Part shown: piece after piece, positions 1 to 8,493 of the stretch | How the letters are laid out: every line of letters begins with the position of its first letter | Position numbering within the stretch: the first letter of the stretch is position 1 | From: an uncultured Prevotellaceae bacterium | GTDB taxonomy: Bacteria; Bacteroidota; Bacteroidia; Bacteroidales; Bacteroidaceae | Assembly (NCBI GenBank): GCA_946539475.1 | Contig: CAMNHM010000011.1 | Coordinates: forward strand, 1 to 36,350 | Direction of reading: 5' to 3' | DNA length: 36,350 bases | Notes under the pieces: generated by a model | Told to the model about the DNA's origin: nothing | The model's input: the letters and a program-made list of their open reading frames with translations, nothing else | Database searches by the model: none | Translations under genes and position numbers: made by a program

Positions 1-630
1 ATCCAGCAGACGCTCGTACTCGGCATCGGACTGTCGGCAGGAACGGCGCGAGAGCGCAACCGCTACCGCAACCTCATACCTATCTCACGCCACTACAACG
101 GCATGTTCCGCATCGTCGGAGGCAAGGCACTGGCCTACTTCATGATCTACGCCGTCTTGACGGCCTACCTCGTCTGCATCGTGCCGCGGCTGTTCGCCTT
201 CACCACCGTCGGGCGATGGCACGACCTGCTGCTCTTCCTCCTGCCCTACCTTCTTGACTGCATCTTCTTCGGAATGGTCGTCAGCTGTCTCGTGCGCTAT
301 CGCGAGAACGTCATCCTGCTCTTCGTCTTCGTCACCCTGCCGTTGCTCTTCCTCTCAGGCATCAGCTGGCCACAGAGCAGCATACCAGGCTTCTGGCAGG
401 GCATCAGCTGGCTCTTCCCCAGCACCTTCGGCATACGGGGTTACGTGCGCATCAACGAGATGGGCGCCACACTGTCCGACGTGCTCCCCGAGTACCACGC
501 CCTCTGGCTGCAGATGCTCGCCTACTTCGTGCTGGCTTGCCTCGTCTACCGCTACCAGATATTCCTGGCACGCCGCGATGCCCGCCGACGACTGGCCGAC
601 ATCCAGAAAGCCGCACGAGCCTCGCAGTAA
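1..630 (+). CDS. ABC-2 type transporter permease, C-terminal part
   Basis: The reading frame is open from base 1, so the gene starts upstream of the window and only about 209 C-terminal residues are seen. The visible part has several hydrophobic segments (roughly residues 38-58, 70-95, 100-125 and 170-190 of the fragment). The segment LLFLSGISWPQSSIPGFWQ carries the small-residue/Pro pattern common before the last helices of ABC-2 permeases of the YhhJ/YbhR type. These form the membrane channel of drug or lipid exporters and normally pair with an ATPase and an HlyD-type adaptor, which would lie upstream. The tail after the last helix is basic. The last 33 codons recur in diverged form at 3456-3554. 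Family assignment is good; the substrate is unknown. Confidence 0.8.
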   Translation: MQQTLVLGIGLSAGTARERNRYRNLIPISRHYNGMFRIVGGKALAYFMIYAVLTAYLVCIVPRLFAFTTVGRWHDLLLFLLPYLLDCIFFGMVVSCLVRYRENVILLFVFVTLPLLFLSGISWPQSSIPGFWQGISWLFPSTFGIRGYVRINEMGATLSDVLPEYHALWLQMLAYFVLACLVYRYQIFLARRDARRRLADIQKAARASQ

Positions 631-649
631 GTCTTATCCAGACAGCAGC

Positions 650-3439
650 ATGAAAGCCTTCCAGATTGTCATCACTCCGTTGCTCCTGCTCTGTATGGCA
701 CTCTCCTTACAGGCACAGCCCCGACAGACGGTTGGCGACAGAACCAGTATCTCTGTTCATGGATTCATCTTCGGCAGCGATGAGCTGGAAGAAAAGCCCT
801 ACCCCCTGCCCAATGCCAGCATTCACCTGACGTGCCTCAACGACACGACGGCCACCTCCGACCTCCATTCCAGGCAGAACGGTCAGTTCGGCAATTTCAT
901 GTCGGTGCTCAGAAAGCGGGTGAAGCGCAACACCGTGCCACGCATAAGGATAGCGGTGTCGTACATGGGCTATGGCACTTTCCAGAAAGACTATGCGGCG
1001 AAGCGAGAGTATTTCGACGACGACAACCCCTCATACGGCTCCTACTGGGAAGTCGACATCGACACCATCGTGCTTCAAAGCAAGCCCATGAGCATCCAGG
1101 AAGTGCAGATCGTAGGCGAGCTGCAGCGGATGTACGAGAGCGGCGACACCACCGTATTCAACGTCGAAGCCTACCAGATGCCCCGCGGCACCGTGCTCCT
1201 CAACCTCGTGCGCCGACTGCCCGGACTGCGCTACGAGCAAGGACAGCTCACCTATCGCGACAGCGTGATCCACGAGATACGCCTCAACGGCGAGTCGTTC
1301 TTCGCCCACGACATGAAACTGGCACTCGAGAACATCGAGAACTCCGACCTCAAGCAGTTCCGCGTCTACAAGACACAGGCCGACACGATGAGCACCGACA
1401 CCACCAAGCACTGGGTGGCCGACATGATCACCAAGAACGCCGCCAACCGCGTGGAGACGGCAAAGCCCGAGCTGGGTACTTCCGACAAGAAAAACACCTA
1501 TCACTTCGCTATGGAAGGCATGTAATGGAAGTCGGGCAACAAGGGCGAATGGTCGGCCAGCGTGAAGCTCGACGACTTGCCCGATGCCAGCATGAAAAAG
1601 TACAGTAACAACAGCATCGGCGGAAGCTACAGACGGAAAATCGGCCAGACGAACATCTCCTACATGCCCAGATATTCCTACGACGACCGGCGCAACGACA
1701 GCGAGAGCCTCTCGTCGACGCTGATGCCAGGCTTCGAGCAGTATTCGCAGAGCACGAACCAGAGCAAGACCTACAACAACAACACCAACCACAATCTCAG
1801 TGCCAGCGGAATGATTGGCGAAAAGGGCGGCTTCTGGAACACGAACATCTACTATAACAACGTCGACACGCGGTCGCATAGTCAGGACACCGAGGCCAAC
1901 TACAGCAGCGACCCATACGGTGGAGAGGACAACCAACTGCTCGACGAGCAGCAGCTGAAGGCCATCGGACTGAACCGCCGCAGCAGTCAGCAGCAGCGAC
2001 GCTCGCATCTGGAAAACATCACCATGAACGGCAGCTACAGCAAGTATTTCGAAGGCAACGACAAGCACAACAGTTCGCTGACGTTCAACATGGATCTGAA
2101 CAGAACCCACCAATACAACTCGACCACCGAACGACAGCACACCGACTACCTGCAATATGCCGACAGCGTCTGGAGCTATCATCGTCAGAGCACCTCGCCG
2201 GTGGAGTCGGGGCGCCTTCGCCTCAGGACGGAATACAGCTACAACATCGTCAACAAGCGTGTCCGCCATTACCTCAGGCTGGGCTACGAGTACTCGCACA
2301 ACTATCAGGAATCGGAGCTCACCTATCACGACCTCGAGCACCAGGGGAAGAGAATCGACAGCATCAGCACCTACACCAACGACCTGACCGACGCCCATCG
2401 CATCGGCATCAACTACAACTTCAACTTCAAGCGCCTGCGTCTGGAACAGGCCTTCGCAGTCATCCCCACACGCGAGAACTACCACTACGAGCGGCGCGAC
2501 GGCACGAAGGCCGACACCATCCTCAAAGCACCCTTATACAACACCTCGACCAGGCTGGAATACCAATTCGCAGAGCGGCGGTCAGCTTCGATAGAATACA
2601 GCATCAACTCACGCCTGCCCAACGCATCCAACCTCGTGCGACCCACCTCCAACGACGACCCCCTCTACATCTCCATCGCCAACCCAAACCTCAAAAAGCC
2701 CGTCAACCACAACATCAGCCTCTACCTCAGCCTGGGCAGTGACTGGAGCATCAGCAACTACTACCGCATGACGAGGAACAACATTGCCTCACGCAACATC
2801 TTCGACACGAAAACCGGAGGCGTCACTTCCACCTACGACAACATCAACGGCAGCTGGTCGATGGACAATCACGCAAGCTATCGCACCGACTTCAAGCACG
2901 CCAACATCACCGTCGACGCCACACACCAGTTCTCCCACAACGTCAACTACCTGAGAACCAGCACCTCGACAGGCGAAGAGAAAGGCACCTCCAACGTAGA
3001 AAGCATCCGTATCGAACCGCGATTCATGCTCTACACCAAGCACTACGACCTCAGCCTCAACGGCCACTACGGCTACCAATGGGGCAGCAGCGACTACACC
3101 ACCAACAACGACAAGATCCACTCGTTCCAGCTCAATTCCGGATTCAACTACTGGCTGGGCACCCGCCTCACCTTGCACTCCGACCTCAACCTCTCCGGAC
3201 AGGCAGGCAGCAAGATGGAGGATGCCAACCGCACCGACATCATCTGGAACCTGGGCGTGGAATACAAGGTGCTGCGCGACCATCGCGGACTCATCAAGCT
3301 CCAATGGTACGACATCCTCCAGCAGCGCCGCACCTTCAACTCCTACATCACCTCCACAGGCCGCTCCGAGTATCGCAGCTCGGGCAATCCCCACTACGTG
3401 CTCCTCACCTTCCAGTATAAGCTCTACAAGATGAAGTGA
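650..3439 (+). pseudogene. Outer-membrane beta-barrel protein interrupted by an in-frame TAA
   Basis: The ATG at 650 gives a signal peptide (MKAFQIVITPLLLLCMALSLQAQ), a carboxypeptidase-regulatory-like sandwich and a plug-like region with VEAYQMPRGTVLLNLVRRLPG, as in TonB-dependent-receptor-like outer-membrane beta-barrel proteins. The frame stops at TAA 1523-1525 (codon 292), then continues in the same frame without another stop to TGA 3437-3439. The second part (about 637 codons) is rich in aromatic and Asn/Ser alternating strands, as expected of the barrel, and ends in LLTFQYKLYKMK. Together the two parts match one protein of about 929 residues. The break is a single nonsense codon: a recent pseudogene, a sequencing error, or readthrough. 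The gene begins 19 bp after the permease. A separate downstream start (ATG 1562) would give a barrel without a signal peptide, which could not be exported. Confidence 0.75.
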
Positions 3440-3455
3440 AGCTTAGGAGTCCCCC

Positions 3456-3554
3456 CTCGCCTGCCTCGTCTACCGCTACCAGATATTCCTCGCACGCAAG
3501 GATGCCCGCCGCCGGCTCCACGACATCCTGCGGGCAGCAATCAGCTCAAGGTAA
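3456..3554 (+). pseudogene. Decayed second copy of the ABC permease 3' end
   Basis: Translating from 3456 gives LACLVYRYQIFLARKDARRR followed by 12 more residues and TAA at 3552-3554. This matches the last 33 codons of the permease at 532-630 (LACLVYRYQIFLARRDARRR...), with near-identical DNA over the first 11 codons and more divergence after that. No start codon or upstream permease sequence remains, because the frame begins directly after the barrel gene's stop. It is a remnant of a tandem paralogous permease or a duplicated junction. Confidence 0.85.
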
Positions 3555-3615
3555 TGATTCCACCCTCCAAACTGAATGAAAGCATAAGTCAATTTCTCAG
3601 AGATTTTTCAAAAAC

Positions 3616-3739
3616 AGGTTGTCAGGTTGACATAATGCCGATGTACAAACGGTTTGCAACCTGTTTGAGGTTGTCAAAGGTTGACATGAGGTTGACATAT
3701 TGTTGCAGAGCAAAGCCCAAGCTGACAAAGGGTTGACAG
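3616..3739 (+). repeat. Cluster of GGTTGACA-type short repeats
   Basis: AGGTTGACAT occurs at 3624-3633, 3678-3687 and 3689-3698. Related AGGTTGTC occurs at 3616-3623 and 3668-3675, and GGGTTGACAG at 3730-3739. Spacing is irregular. These could be binding sites for a regulator or decayed repeat DNA. Confidence 0.5.
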
Positions 3740-3798
3740 AACGGAGCTGAAGCCCTTCAGTCCTCACGCTTCTTTTGGGCAAGAATATGTACGTGCGA

Positions 3799-3818
3799 TA
3801 AATTCTCTAGAGAATTTA
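3799..3818. repeat. 20-bp perfect palindrome, copy 1
   Basis: TAAATTCTCTAGAGAATTTA is a perfect palindrome with no loop. The inner 18 bp recur exactly at 3865-3882, 65 bp away centre to centre. A perfect dyad without a loop suits a dimeric DNA-binding protein better than an RNA hairpin. Confidence 0.8.
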
Positions 3819-3864
3819 GCCGTGAGAACGGCACTTACAAGTCGTAAGGATAGTCCTGACGCTC

Positions 3865-3882
3865 AAATTCTCTAGAGAATTT
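3865..3882. repeat. 18-bp perfect palindrome, copy 2
   Basis: AAATTCTCTAGAGAATTT is identical to the core of the palindrome at 3799-3818. The flanking bases differ, so identity is limited to the dyad itself. Confidence 0.8.
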
Positions 3883-4002
3883 CCAAACAACGACGATACT
3901 TGCAAGCTGCCGGCAACATTCTTACAGCCCTTCACCTTGGTTCTCAGCCTCTACGGATGATGACCAGAGAGGCGAAGAGAAAGAAAGGGCCAAGGCCGGA
4001 GC

Positions 4003-4947
4003 CTAGTTGTTGTTCTTCGTAAACTGGAAGTTAAAGCCGCCGCCGAAGTCGCCGGGGGCATAGTCGCTGAACACCATCATCAGGAACTTCCGTCCGTCGA
4101 GCTCCACATTGTACGAGCGCACCTTGTCTGCCTGCAGCTGCTCAGCGGTGTAGACCTTACCGGTAAGGGCATGGCTGAACTTCGCACCCTTCCCCTCAAG
4201 CACCTTCGCCACGCTCTCGTGGAGGACGTCGATGTCGGCAGCCGTCAGCAGGTGGTCGCCATAGAAGCCGATGCCGAGCGTGAAGCGCTGGTCGTTGCCG
4301 CTGAACTGTACCACGCGGGCATTAGGTATCGACGCGAAGTCCTCGGCAGCCAACGCCAGCGCATCGGCCTTGCCCTCAACCTTCTTAGCGTTGTCTATCG
4401 GACAGAGCCACACCTTCACATTGTACTGTATCTCCATGTGCTCATCGCCAAATTCATCGGTGGTGGTGACAACCTCGAAGGCAGGATTAGGCTCGTCGGC
4501 ATAGTACTCGAACGACATGCCGTCCTTGAAGTCGAAGGCCACGCGCAGGCACTTATCCTTGCCCTCCTCCGGCTGGTAGATCATCACGTCGTAGTCGTAG
4601 GCCGACTTGTCGAGCCGCTCCTGGTCGCGCTCTTCCATGCGGAAGCCCTTTGCCCTCAGGCCATTGGTCCATGCCAGCAGCTCCTCGCGCGTCACATTCT
4701 TGTAGTACACCTCATACTGGTAGGAGCCCTCGTCGCCAAACTGAGTAAAGACAATCTTGCCTGCCGTCTTCGGCTCGGGAATGCCATACTGGTCGTACAC
4801 GACAGCAGGCCACTGCCCGTCCTTCAGGCCAGTAGCGCTGCCTTCACTGCCGGCAGCACTGCTACTGCTGCCACCACCGCTCTTCGAGCCGCCACAGCCC
4901 ATGAGCATCAGGGCGGCAGCCATCGTTGCTAACAGAATCTTTTTCAT
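4003..4947 (-). CDS. Lipoprotein of unknown function
   Basis: The 314-residue product begins with a lipoprotein signal, MKKILLATMAAALMLMGC, with the lipidated cysteine at residue 18. A Gly/Ser-rich linker follows to about residue 40. The rest is a soluble alpha/beta-looking domain with no motif I can name; it contains several aromatic-rich strands and a Gly-rich end (GDFGGGFNFQF). It should be anchored to an envelope membrane facing the periplasm or the outside. It is monocistronic and divergent from the histidine kinase at 5176. An imperfect -7 element, GAACTTTG, lies on the minus strand at 5037-5030. Confidence 0.8.
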   Translation of the reverse strand: MKKILLATMAAALMLMGCGGSKSGGGSSSSAAGSEGSATGLKDGQWPAVVYDQYGIPEPKTAGKIVFTQFGDEGSYQYEVYYKNVTREELLAWTNGLRAKGFRMEERDQERLDKSAYDYDVMIYQPEEGKDKCLRVAFDFKDGMSFEYYADEPNPAFEVVTTTDEFGDEHMEIQYNVKVWLCPIDNAKKVEGKADALALAAEDFASIPNARVVQFSGNDQRFTLGIGFYGDHLLTAADIDVLHESVAKVLEGKGAKFSHALTGKVYTAEQLQADKVRSYNVELDGRKFLMMVFSDYAPGDFGGGFNFQFTKNNN

Positions 4948-5060
4948 CGCTTAATGGTTAAATGGTTTGATCGTTTATGGAAAGTTCTCTTGTCGCCTAC
5001 CAATGCCTGACACATAAATAGGAGCGGTGCAAAGTTCGGAAATAAATTCCAATCGCACAA

Positions 5061-5098
5061 TACCCCAAATGAGGGTATTTGACACCCCTTTTGGGGGT
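5061..5098. promoter_or_regulatory. Dyad-rich possible operator between divergent genes
   Basis: ACCCCAAA (5062-5069) can pair with TTTGGGGGT (5090-5098) with one bulge. Inside this are TACCC/GGGTA (5061-5065/5073-5077) and CCCC-tttt-GGGG (5085-5096). It sits about 60 bp upstream of the histidine kinase -7 element and upstream of the divergent lipoprotein gene, so an operator is plausible but unproven. Confidence 0.35.
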
Positions 5099-5159
5099 TA
5101 TGCGAAAGCCTGACATCGAAAAAAGGGTCAAAAGGCTTGGCAACGTGGCAGAAAAACAC

Positions 5160-5167
5160 TATCTTTG
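5160..5167 (+). promoter_or_regulatory. Bacteroidetes -7 promoter element for the histidine kinase
   Basis: TATCTTTG matches TAnnTTTG. CTTG at 5136-5139, 20 bp upstream, fits a weak -33 TTTG. The element ends only 8 bp before the ATG at 5176, so the transcript would have almost no leader. Confidence 0.65.
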
Positions 5168-5175
5168 TAGCCAAT

Positions 5176-7083
5176 ATGAAACCATCGACAAGCATCCTTC
5201 GCATCCTGACGCTGACGCTGCTTGCCGCCTGGCTGGCCGTCGGGAGCTCCTCCGCCTACAGCGACCACCGGGGGCGGAAGGTTGACTCGCTCGAGGCTGT
5301 GCTCAGCAGCGGACGGTCGCTGACCGACGAAGAACGCATGGCGGCCTACATCGGACTGATGAAAGGCTACCGGAACACCAACACACAGCTGTCAGAACGC
5401 TATGCCCGCAGCGCGCTGGCACTGAGCTACCGCATGAACACCCTGAACGCCCGTGAGGGAGCCCTCTACAGCCTCGGACTGACGGCCTACGGGCGTGCCG
5501 ACTACGATGCCGCTGCCGACTATTTCCACCATGCGCTGGCCGTCACCGACTCCATGCGCGGCGACCATCGCTACAGCGCCGACGACATCGACGACAACCT
5601 GTCGCAGCTATACGGCGCGCTGGGCAATCTCTACAACATTCAGGACAAGAGTCTGCTGGCCATCGACTACTACCAGCGGGCACTACCCATCTTCGAGCGC
5701 CACGGATGGCTGGAGAGCCAGTGCATACTGCATCACAACGTGGCAGAGCTCTACCAGACGATGGGCAATGCCCCGAAGGCTACGCAGCACTATCAGCTGG
5801 CCATCAAGGCTGGCGAGGCCTCCGGCGACTCGCTCATGATGGCATTGCCGCGCAAGGGGCTGGCCAAGGTATATATGGAGCAAGGCGACTACGACCTGAC
5901 ACGACAGACGCTGGCATCCGCCTACAGCTATTACCGCGCCCACCGTGACGAGGAGCCCGGCGACTATGCCGAGGTGGTTGCCTCGCTGGCAACAATGCAC
6001 CTCATGGCCGACCACGAGGACCTGACGCAGGCAAGAGCCTTCGCCCAGGAGGCACTGGCCTGCGACAGCGAGGAGCTGATGGACGAGGTGCGCTTCGGCA
6101 TCTACGCCGCTGCCGCCCTCGTGGCAGCACGCGAGCAGCAGTGGCAGCAGGCCCTCAGCTACGTCCAGAGGAGCTACCACCACGACGACGACGAGGCAAC
6201 GCTCAGCGACGTGACCAGCTACGAGCTGCTGGCCAACATCCACATGCACCTGGGCAACACGTCGGAGGCCAGCTACTATATAAATAAGGTACGCGCGATG
6301 GAGGAGCGCTTCGCCACCGACAACTACCAGTCGGCACTGTCGCAGATGGAGGTCATCTACGAGACGCAGAAGAAGCAGGATGCCATCGAGCAGCTCACCC
6401 GCGAGCGGCAGTGGTACCTCTGGGGCGGAGCACTCTGCCTGCTGGTGCTACTGCTGCTGGTGCTGACGTTCTTCCTGCTCTGGCGCAGCGTCAGGCTGAG
6501 CAAGCGGACAACCCTCATCCTGGCAAAGCTGGAAGGCGAGATGGGGGAGCGCGTACGCATAGCACGCGACCTCCACGACCGCTTGGGCGGGCTGCTCACC
6601 AGCATCCGCATGCAAAGCGAGCAGACCAGCATGAAGGAGCAGGTCGACGAGGCCATCAGAGAGATGCGCAACGTGGCCCACCACCTGCTGCCCGACTCGC
6701 TGCAACGCTACGGGCTGCGCGTGGCCCTGCGCGACTACTGCATGACGATGAGCGGCGTCAGCTTTGCCTTCGTCGGCGAGGAACGACACATCAAGCACGA
6801 GGAGGCCATCTACTGCATCGTCTACGAACTGGTGAACAATGCCGTGAAGAACGCCTCAGCACAGCACATCAGCGTACATCTGATGGCTGCCGACGAATAT
6901 ACCGCCATCACCGTCAGCGACGACGGCAACGGCCTGCCCAGCGACTCAACGCCCATGGGAAGCGGTCTTCGCAACATCCGCTCACGCGTGGAGGCCATCG
7001 GCGGACGAATCGACATCAGCTCCGCCCCCGGCGAGGGAACCGAGATCAGCATTGAACTGCCTAAAGGACCGATACAGCACTAG
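5176..7083 (+). CDS. TPR-domain sensor histidine kinase (NarX/HisKA_3 type)
   Basis: The ATG at 5176 is chosen because it starts a clean Sec signal peptide (MKPSTSILRILTLTLLAAWL...) and lies just after the promoter; an in-frame ATG at 5137 is upstream of the promoter. The 635-residue product has a periplasmic helical region of TPR-like repeats (about 30-395), a coiled stretch, one membrane segment (about 413-437, WYLWGGALCLLVLLLLVLTF), then a HisKA_3 dimerisation region with phospho-acceptor His467 in ARDLHDRLGG. The ATPase domain shows an N box (Asn554-Asn555), SDDGNGLP and GSGLRNIRSRV. It should sense a periplasmic or envelope signal and phosphorylate the regulator encoded 31 bp downstream. 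Confidence 0.93.
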   Translation: MKPSTSILRILTLTLLAAWLAVGSSSAYSDHRGRKVDSLEAVLSSGRSLTDEERMAAYIGLMKGYRNTNTQLSERYARSALALSYRMNTLNAREGALYSLGLTAYGRADYDAAADYFHHALAVTDSMRGDHRYSADDIDDNLSQLYGALGNLYNIQDKSLLAIDYYQRALPIFERHGWLESQCILHHNVAELYQTMGNAPKATQHYQLAIKAGEASGDSLMMALPRKGLAKVYMEQGDYDLTRQTLASAYSYYRAHRDEEPGDYAEVVASLATMHLMADHEDLTQARAFAQEALACDSEELMDEVRFGIYAAAALVAAREQQWQQALSYVQRSYHHDDDEATLSDVTSYELLANIHMHLGNTSEASYYINKVRAMEERFATDNYQSALSQMEVIYETQKKQDAIEQLTRERQWYLWGGALCLLVLLLLVLTFFLLWRSVRLSKRTTLILAKLEGEMGERVRIARDLHDRLGGLLTSIRMQSEQTSMKEQVDEAIREMRNVAHHLLPDSLQRYGLRVALRDYCMTMSGVSFAFVGEERHIKHEEAIYCIVYELVNNAVKNASAQHISVHLMAADEYTAITVSDDGNGLPSDSTPMGSGLRNIRSRVEAIGGRIDISSAPGEGTEISIELPKGPIQH

Positions 7084-7114
7084 CCACCCCATCAAACCCA
7101 AACAGCAACACCCT

Positions 7115-7720
7115 ATGACCACCATCCTCATAGCCGACGACCACCACATCGTAGCCACTGGCATCACTAGCCTCCTACCCGAAGGCTTCACCTGCTGCGG
7201 CATCGCCACGACGCTCGCCCAGACAGCCACCATGATGGCCGAGCAGCAGCCCGACATCCTGATCCTCGACATTGCGATGCCCGACGGCGACGGCATCGAC
7301 GCCATCCCTCAGCTGCAATCGGCATGCGTCACCACACGCATCGTCGTACTGACGATGTTTGCCGAGCCAGCCGTCGTGCGACGGGCCCTGGAGGCCGACG
7401 TCTACGCCTACCTGCTGAAGGCGGGGCCTACGGAGGACTTCAGGAACGCGCTGCTCACGGTGGCCGACGGCAAGAAATACCTGCCTGCGGAGGTGCGCAG
7501 CATGATGCTCAGACAGCAAGAAGTGCCGCCGACGCTGACGCCGAGGGAGCGCGAGATCCTGCGCCTCATCGTCAGGGGCTACAGCTCAAAGGAGATAGCC
7601 GACCAACTATTCCTGGCGTTCGAGACGGTCCACAGCTATACGAAATATATCCGTCAGAAACTCGGCTGCAACAACACGGCCTCGGTAGTTCGCGTGGCCA
7701 TCGAGCGCCATCTCGTCTGA
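7115..7720 (+). CDS. NarL/FixJ-family response regulator
   Basis: The 201-residue protein has a receiver domain (1-118) with acidic pocket Asp8-Asp9, phospho-acceptor Asp52 in ILILDIAMPDGDG, the switch Thr80 and Lys102 in YLLKAG. A LuxR-type helix-turn-helix (about 138-190) follows, with LTPREREILRLIVRG and SSKEIADQL. The ATG at 7115 starts right at the first receiver strand; an in-frame start at 7052 would add 21 non-homologous residues overlapping the kinase gene. It is the cognate partner of the upstream kinase. Its targets are unknown, but the envelope genes just downstream are candidates. Confidence 0.95.
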   Translation: MTTILIADDHHIVATGITSLLPEGFTCCGIATTLAQTATMMAEQQPDILILDIAMPDGDGIDAIPQLQSACVTTRIVVLTMFAEPAVVRRALEADVYAYLLKAGPTEDFRNALLTVADGKKYLPAEVRSMMLRQQEVPPTLTPREREILRLIVRGYSSKEIADQLFLAFETVHSYTKYIRQKLGCNNTASVVRVAIERHLV

Positions 7721-7772
7721 AAGGCTTAACAATATTTAACCCACAATACAAACATCGTATCGAAATAAGCAG

Positions 7773-7780
7773 TACCTTTG
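7773..7780 (+). promoter_or_regulatory. Bacteroidetes -7 promoter element
   Basis: TACCTTTG followed by CA, ending 20 bp before the ATG at 7801. No good -33 TTTG is seen at the expected distance, which may mean an activator is needed. Confidence 0.6.
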
Positions 7781-7800
7781 CATCAGAATTGACTGAACTA

Positions 7801-8487
7801 ATGATGATGAAAAGAAAGAAACTGACGATGCTGCTCGTCGTCCTGCTCGCTGCCCTGGGAGCCAGCGGGCAGAGCAGCTACTGCCTGACCTACGAAGACT
7901 TCGTTGCAAACAAATGGACGCCGCTGGACACCGTCTGCTGCGACCAGCACTCGAAGAGCCACCAGGCATGGTGGGGTGGCAACGACTTCACCCTGACGAC
8001 GGGCCAGAAGGCCACGGACAAGATACTCAAGAAAGAGGCCTTCGTGGTGATGCAAGGCGACACCATGTACATCAACTGCCGCAACCTCCGACTGGAGAAG
8101 GCCCGTTTCAACGGCGGCTACACACGAGCCATGCGCATCGGCAACCGCAGCATCCTGTTCGTCAACAAGAGGGTCGAAGCCGGCAGCGCTACGGGTGCTG
8201 CCATGGCCGGAATCATGTTCGGAGCCATCGGAGGAGCCGTCGTTGCAGGTATAGCGGCAGGAGGCGGCGGAGGCAAGCAGGTGTGCTACGTCGTCTCCAG
8301 TGGTGCCGACGCGAAGGGGCGCATCGCCGTGAGGCTCATCGACGACAGCATGGTCAGCCAGATGCTCATCGAGCGCGACGACCTGCTTGGTGAATACTAT
8401 GCCGAGCCTGATGCCGGCAAGCGCATCCTGGCCTCGCGCGTCGTCCCCCTACTCGAAAAGGCTGGACTGTTCAAGCAACAACAATAA
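7801..8487 (+). CDS. Secreted protein with glycine-zipper-like segment
   Basis: The 228-residue product starts with a signal peptide (MMMKRKKLTMLLVVLLAALG...) and then reads YCLTYEDFVANKWTPLD. This resembles small Bacteroidales secreted proteins of unknown function, possibly the DUF6563 group; I am not certain. Around residues 123-157 lies a Gly/Ala segment (GSATGAAMAGIMFGAIGGAV) that could insert in a membrane or oligomerise. The N-terminal half has several Cys (VCCDQ, INCRN). It starts with ATGATGATG, so the exact start could be one or two codons later. The gene has its own -7 element and is followed after 6 bp by another envelope protein, so the two form an operon. Confidence 0.8.
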   Translation: MMMKRKKLTMLLVVLLAALGASGQSSYCLTYEDFVANKWTPLDTVCCDQHSKSHQAWWGGNDFTLTTGQKATDKILKKEAFVVMQGDTMYINCRNLRLEKARFNGGYTRAMRIGNRSILFVNKRVEAGSATGAAMAGIMFGAIGGAVVAGIAAGGGGGKQVCYVVSSGADAKGRIAVRLIDDSMVSQMLIERDDLLGEYYAEPDAGKRILASRVVPLLEKAGLFKQQQ

Positions 8488-8493
8488 GCAACT

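Larger units (their letters stand above)
3555..4002. other. Non-coding region with palindromes and short repeats
   Basis: I see no credible gene in these 448 bases; the short frames lack any family likeness or promoter. The stretch is more AT-rich than its neighbours. It holds a cluster of GGTTGACA/GGTTGTCA motifs (3616-3739), a small dyad CTGAAG-cc-CTTCAG near 3747, two long palindromes, and between the palindromes the small dyad CTTAC-aagtc-GTAAG. Confidence 0.6.

Noticed and set aside
1031..2485. Long antisense frame of 484 codons over the barrel gene
   Set aside because: It is a shadow of the GC-rich, C-ending codons of the plus-strand gene; composition is Val/Ala/Leu repeats without family likeness, signal or promoter.
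1562..3439. The second half of the barrel gene as an independent gene starting at ATG 1562
   Set aside because: It would lack a signal peptide and plug region, and it is in the same frame directly continuing the first half after one stop codon.
3689..3698. GTTGACA as a sigma-70 -35 box
   Set aside because: The organism's promoters follow the Bacteroidetes -33/-7 pattern and no matching -10 or gene start follows.
3554..3736. 60-codon frame after the permease remnant
   Set aside because: Covers the GGTTGACA repeat cluster, has no promoter or homologous look; the overlapping minus frame is equally empty.
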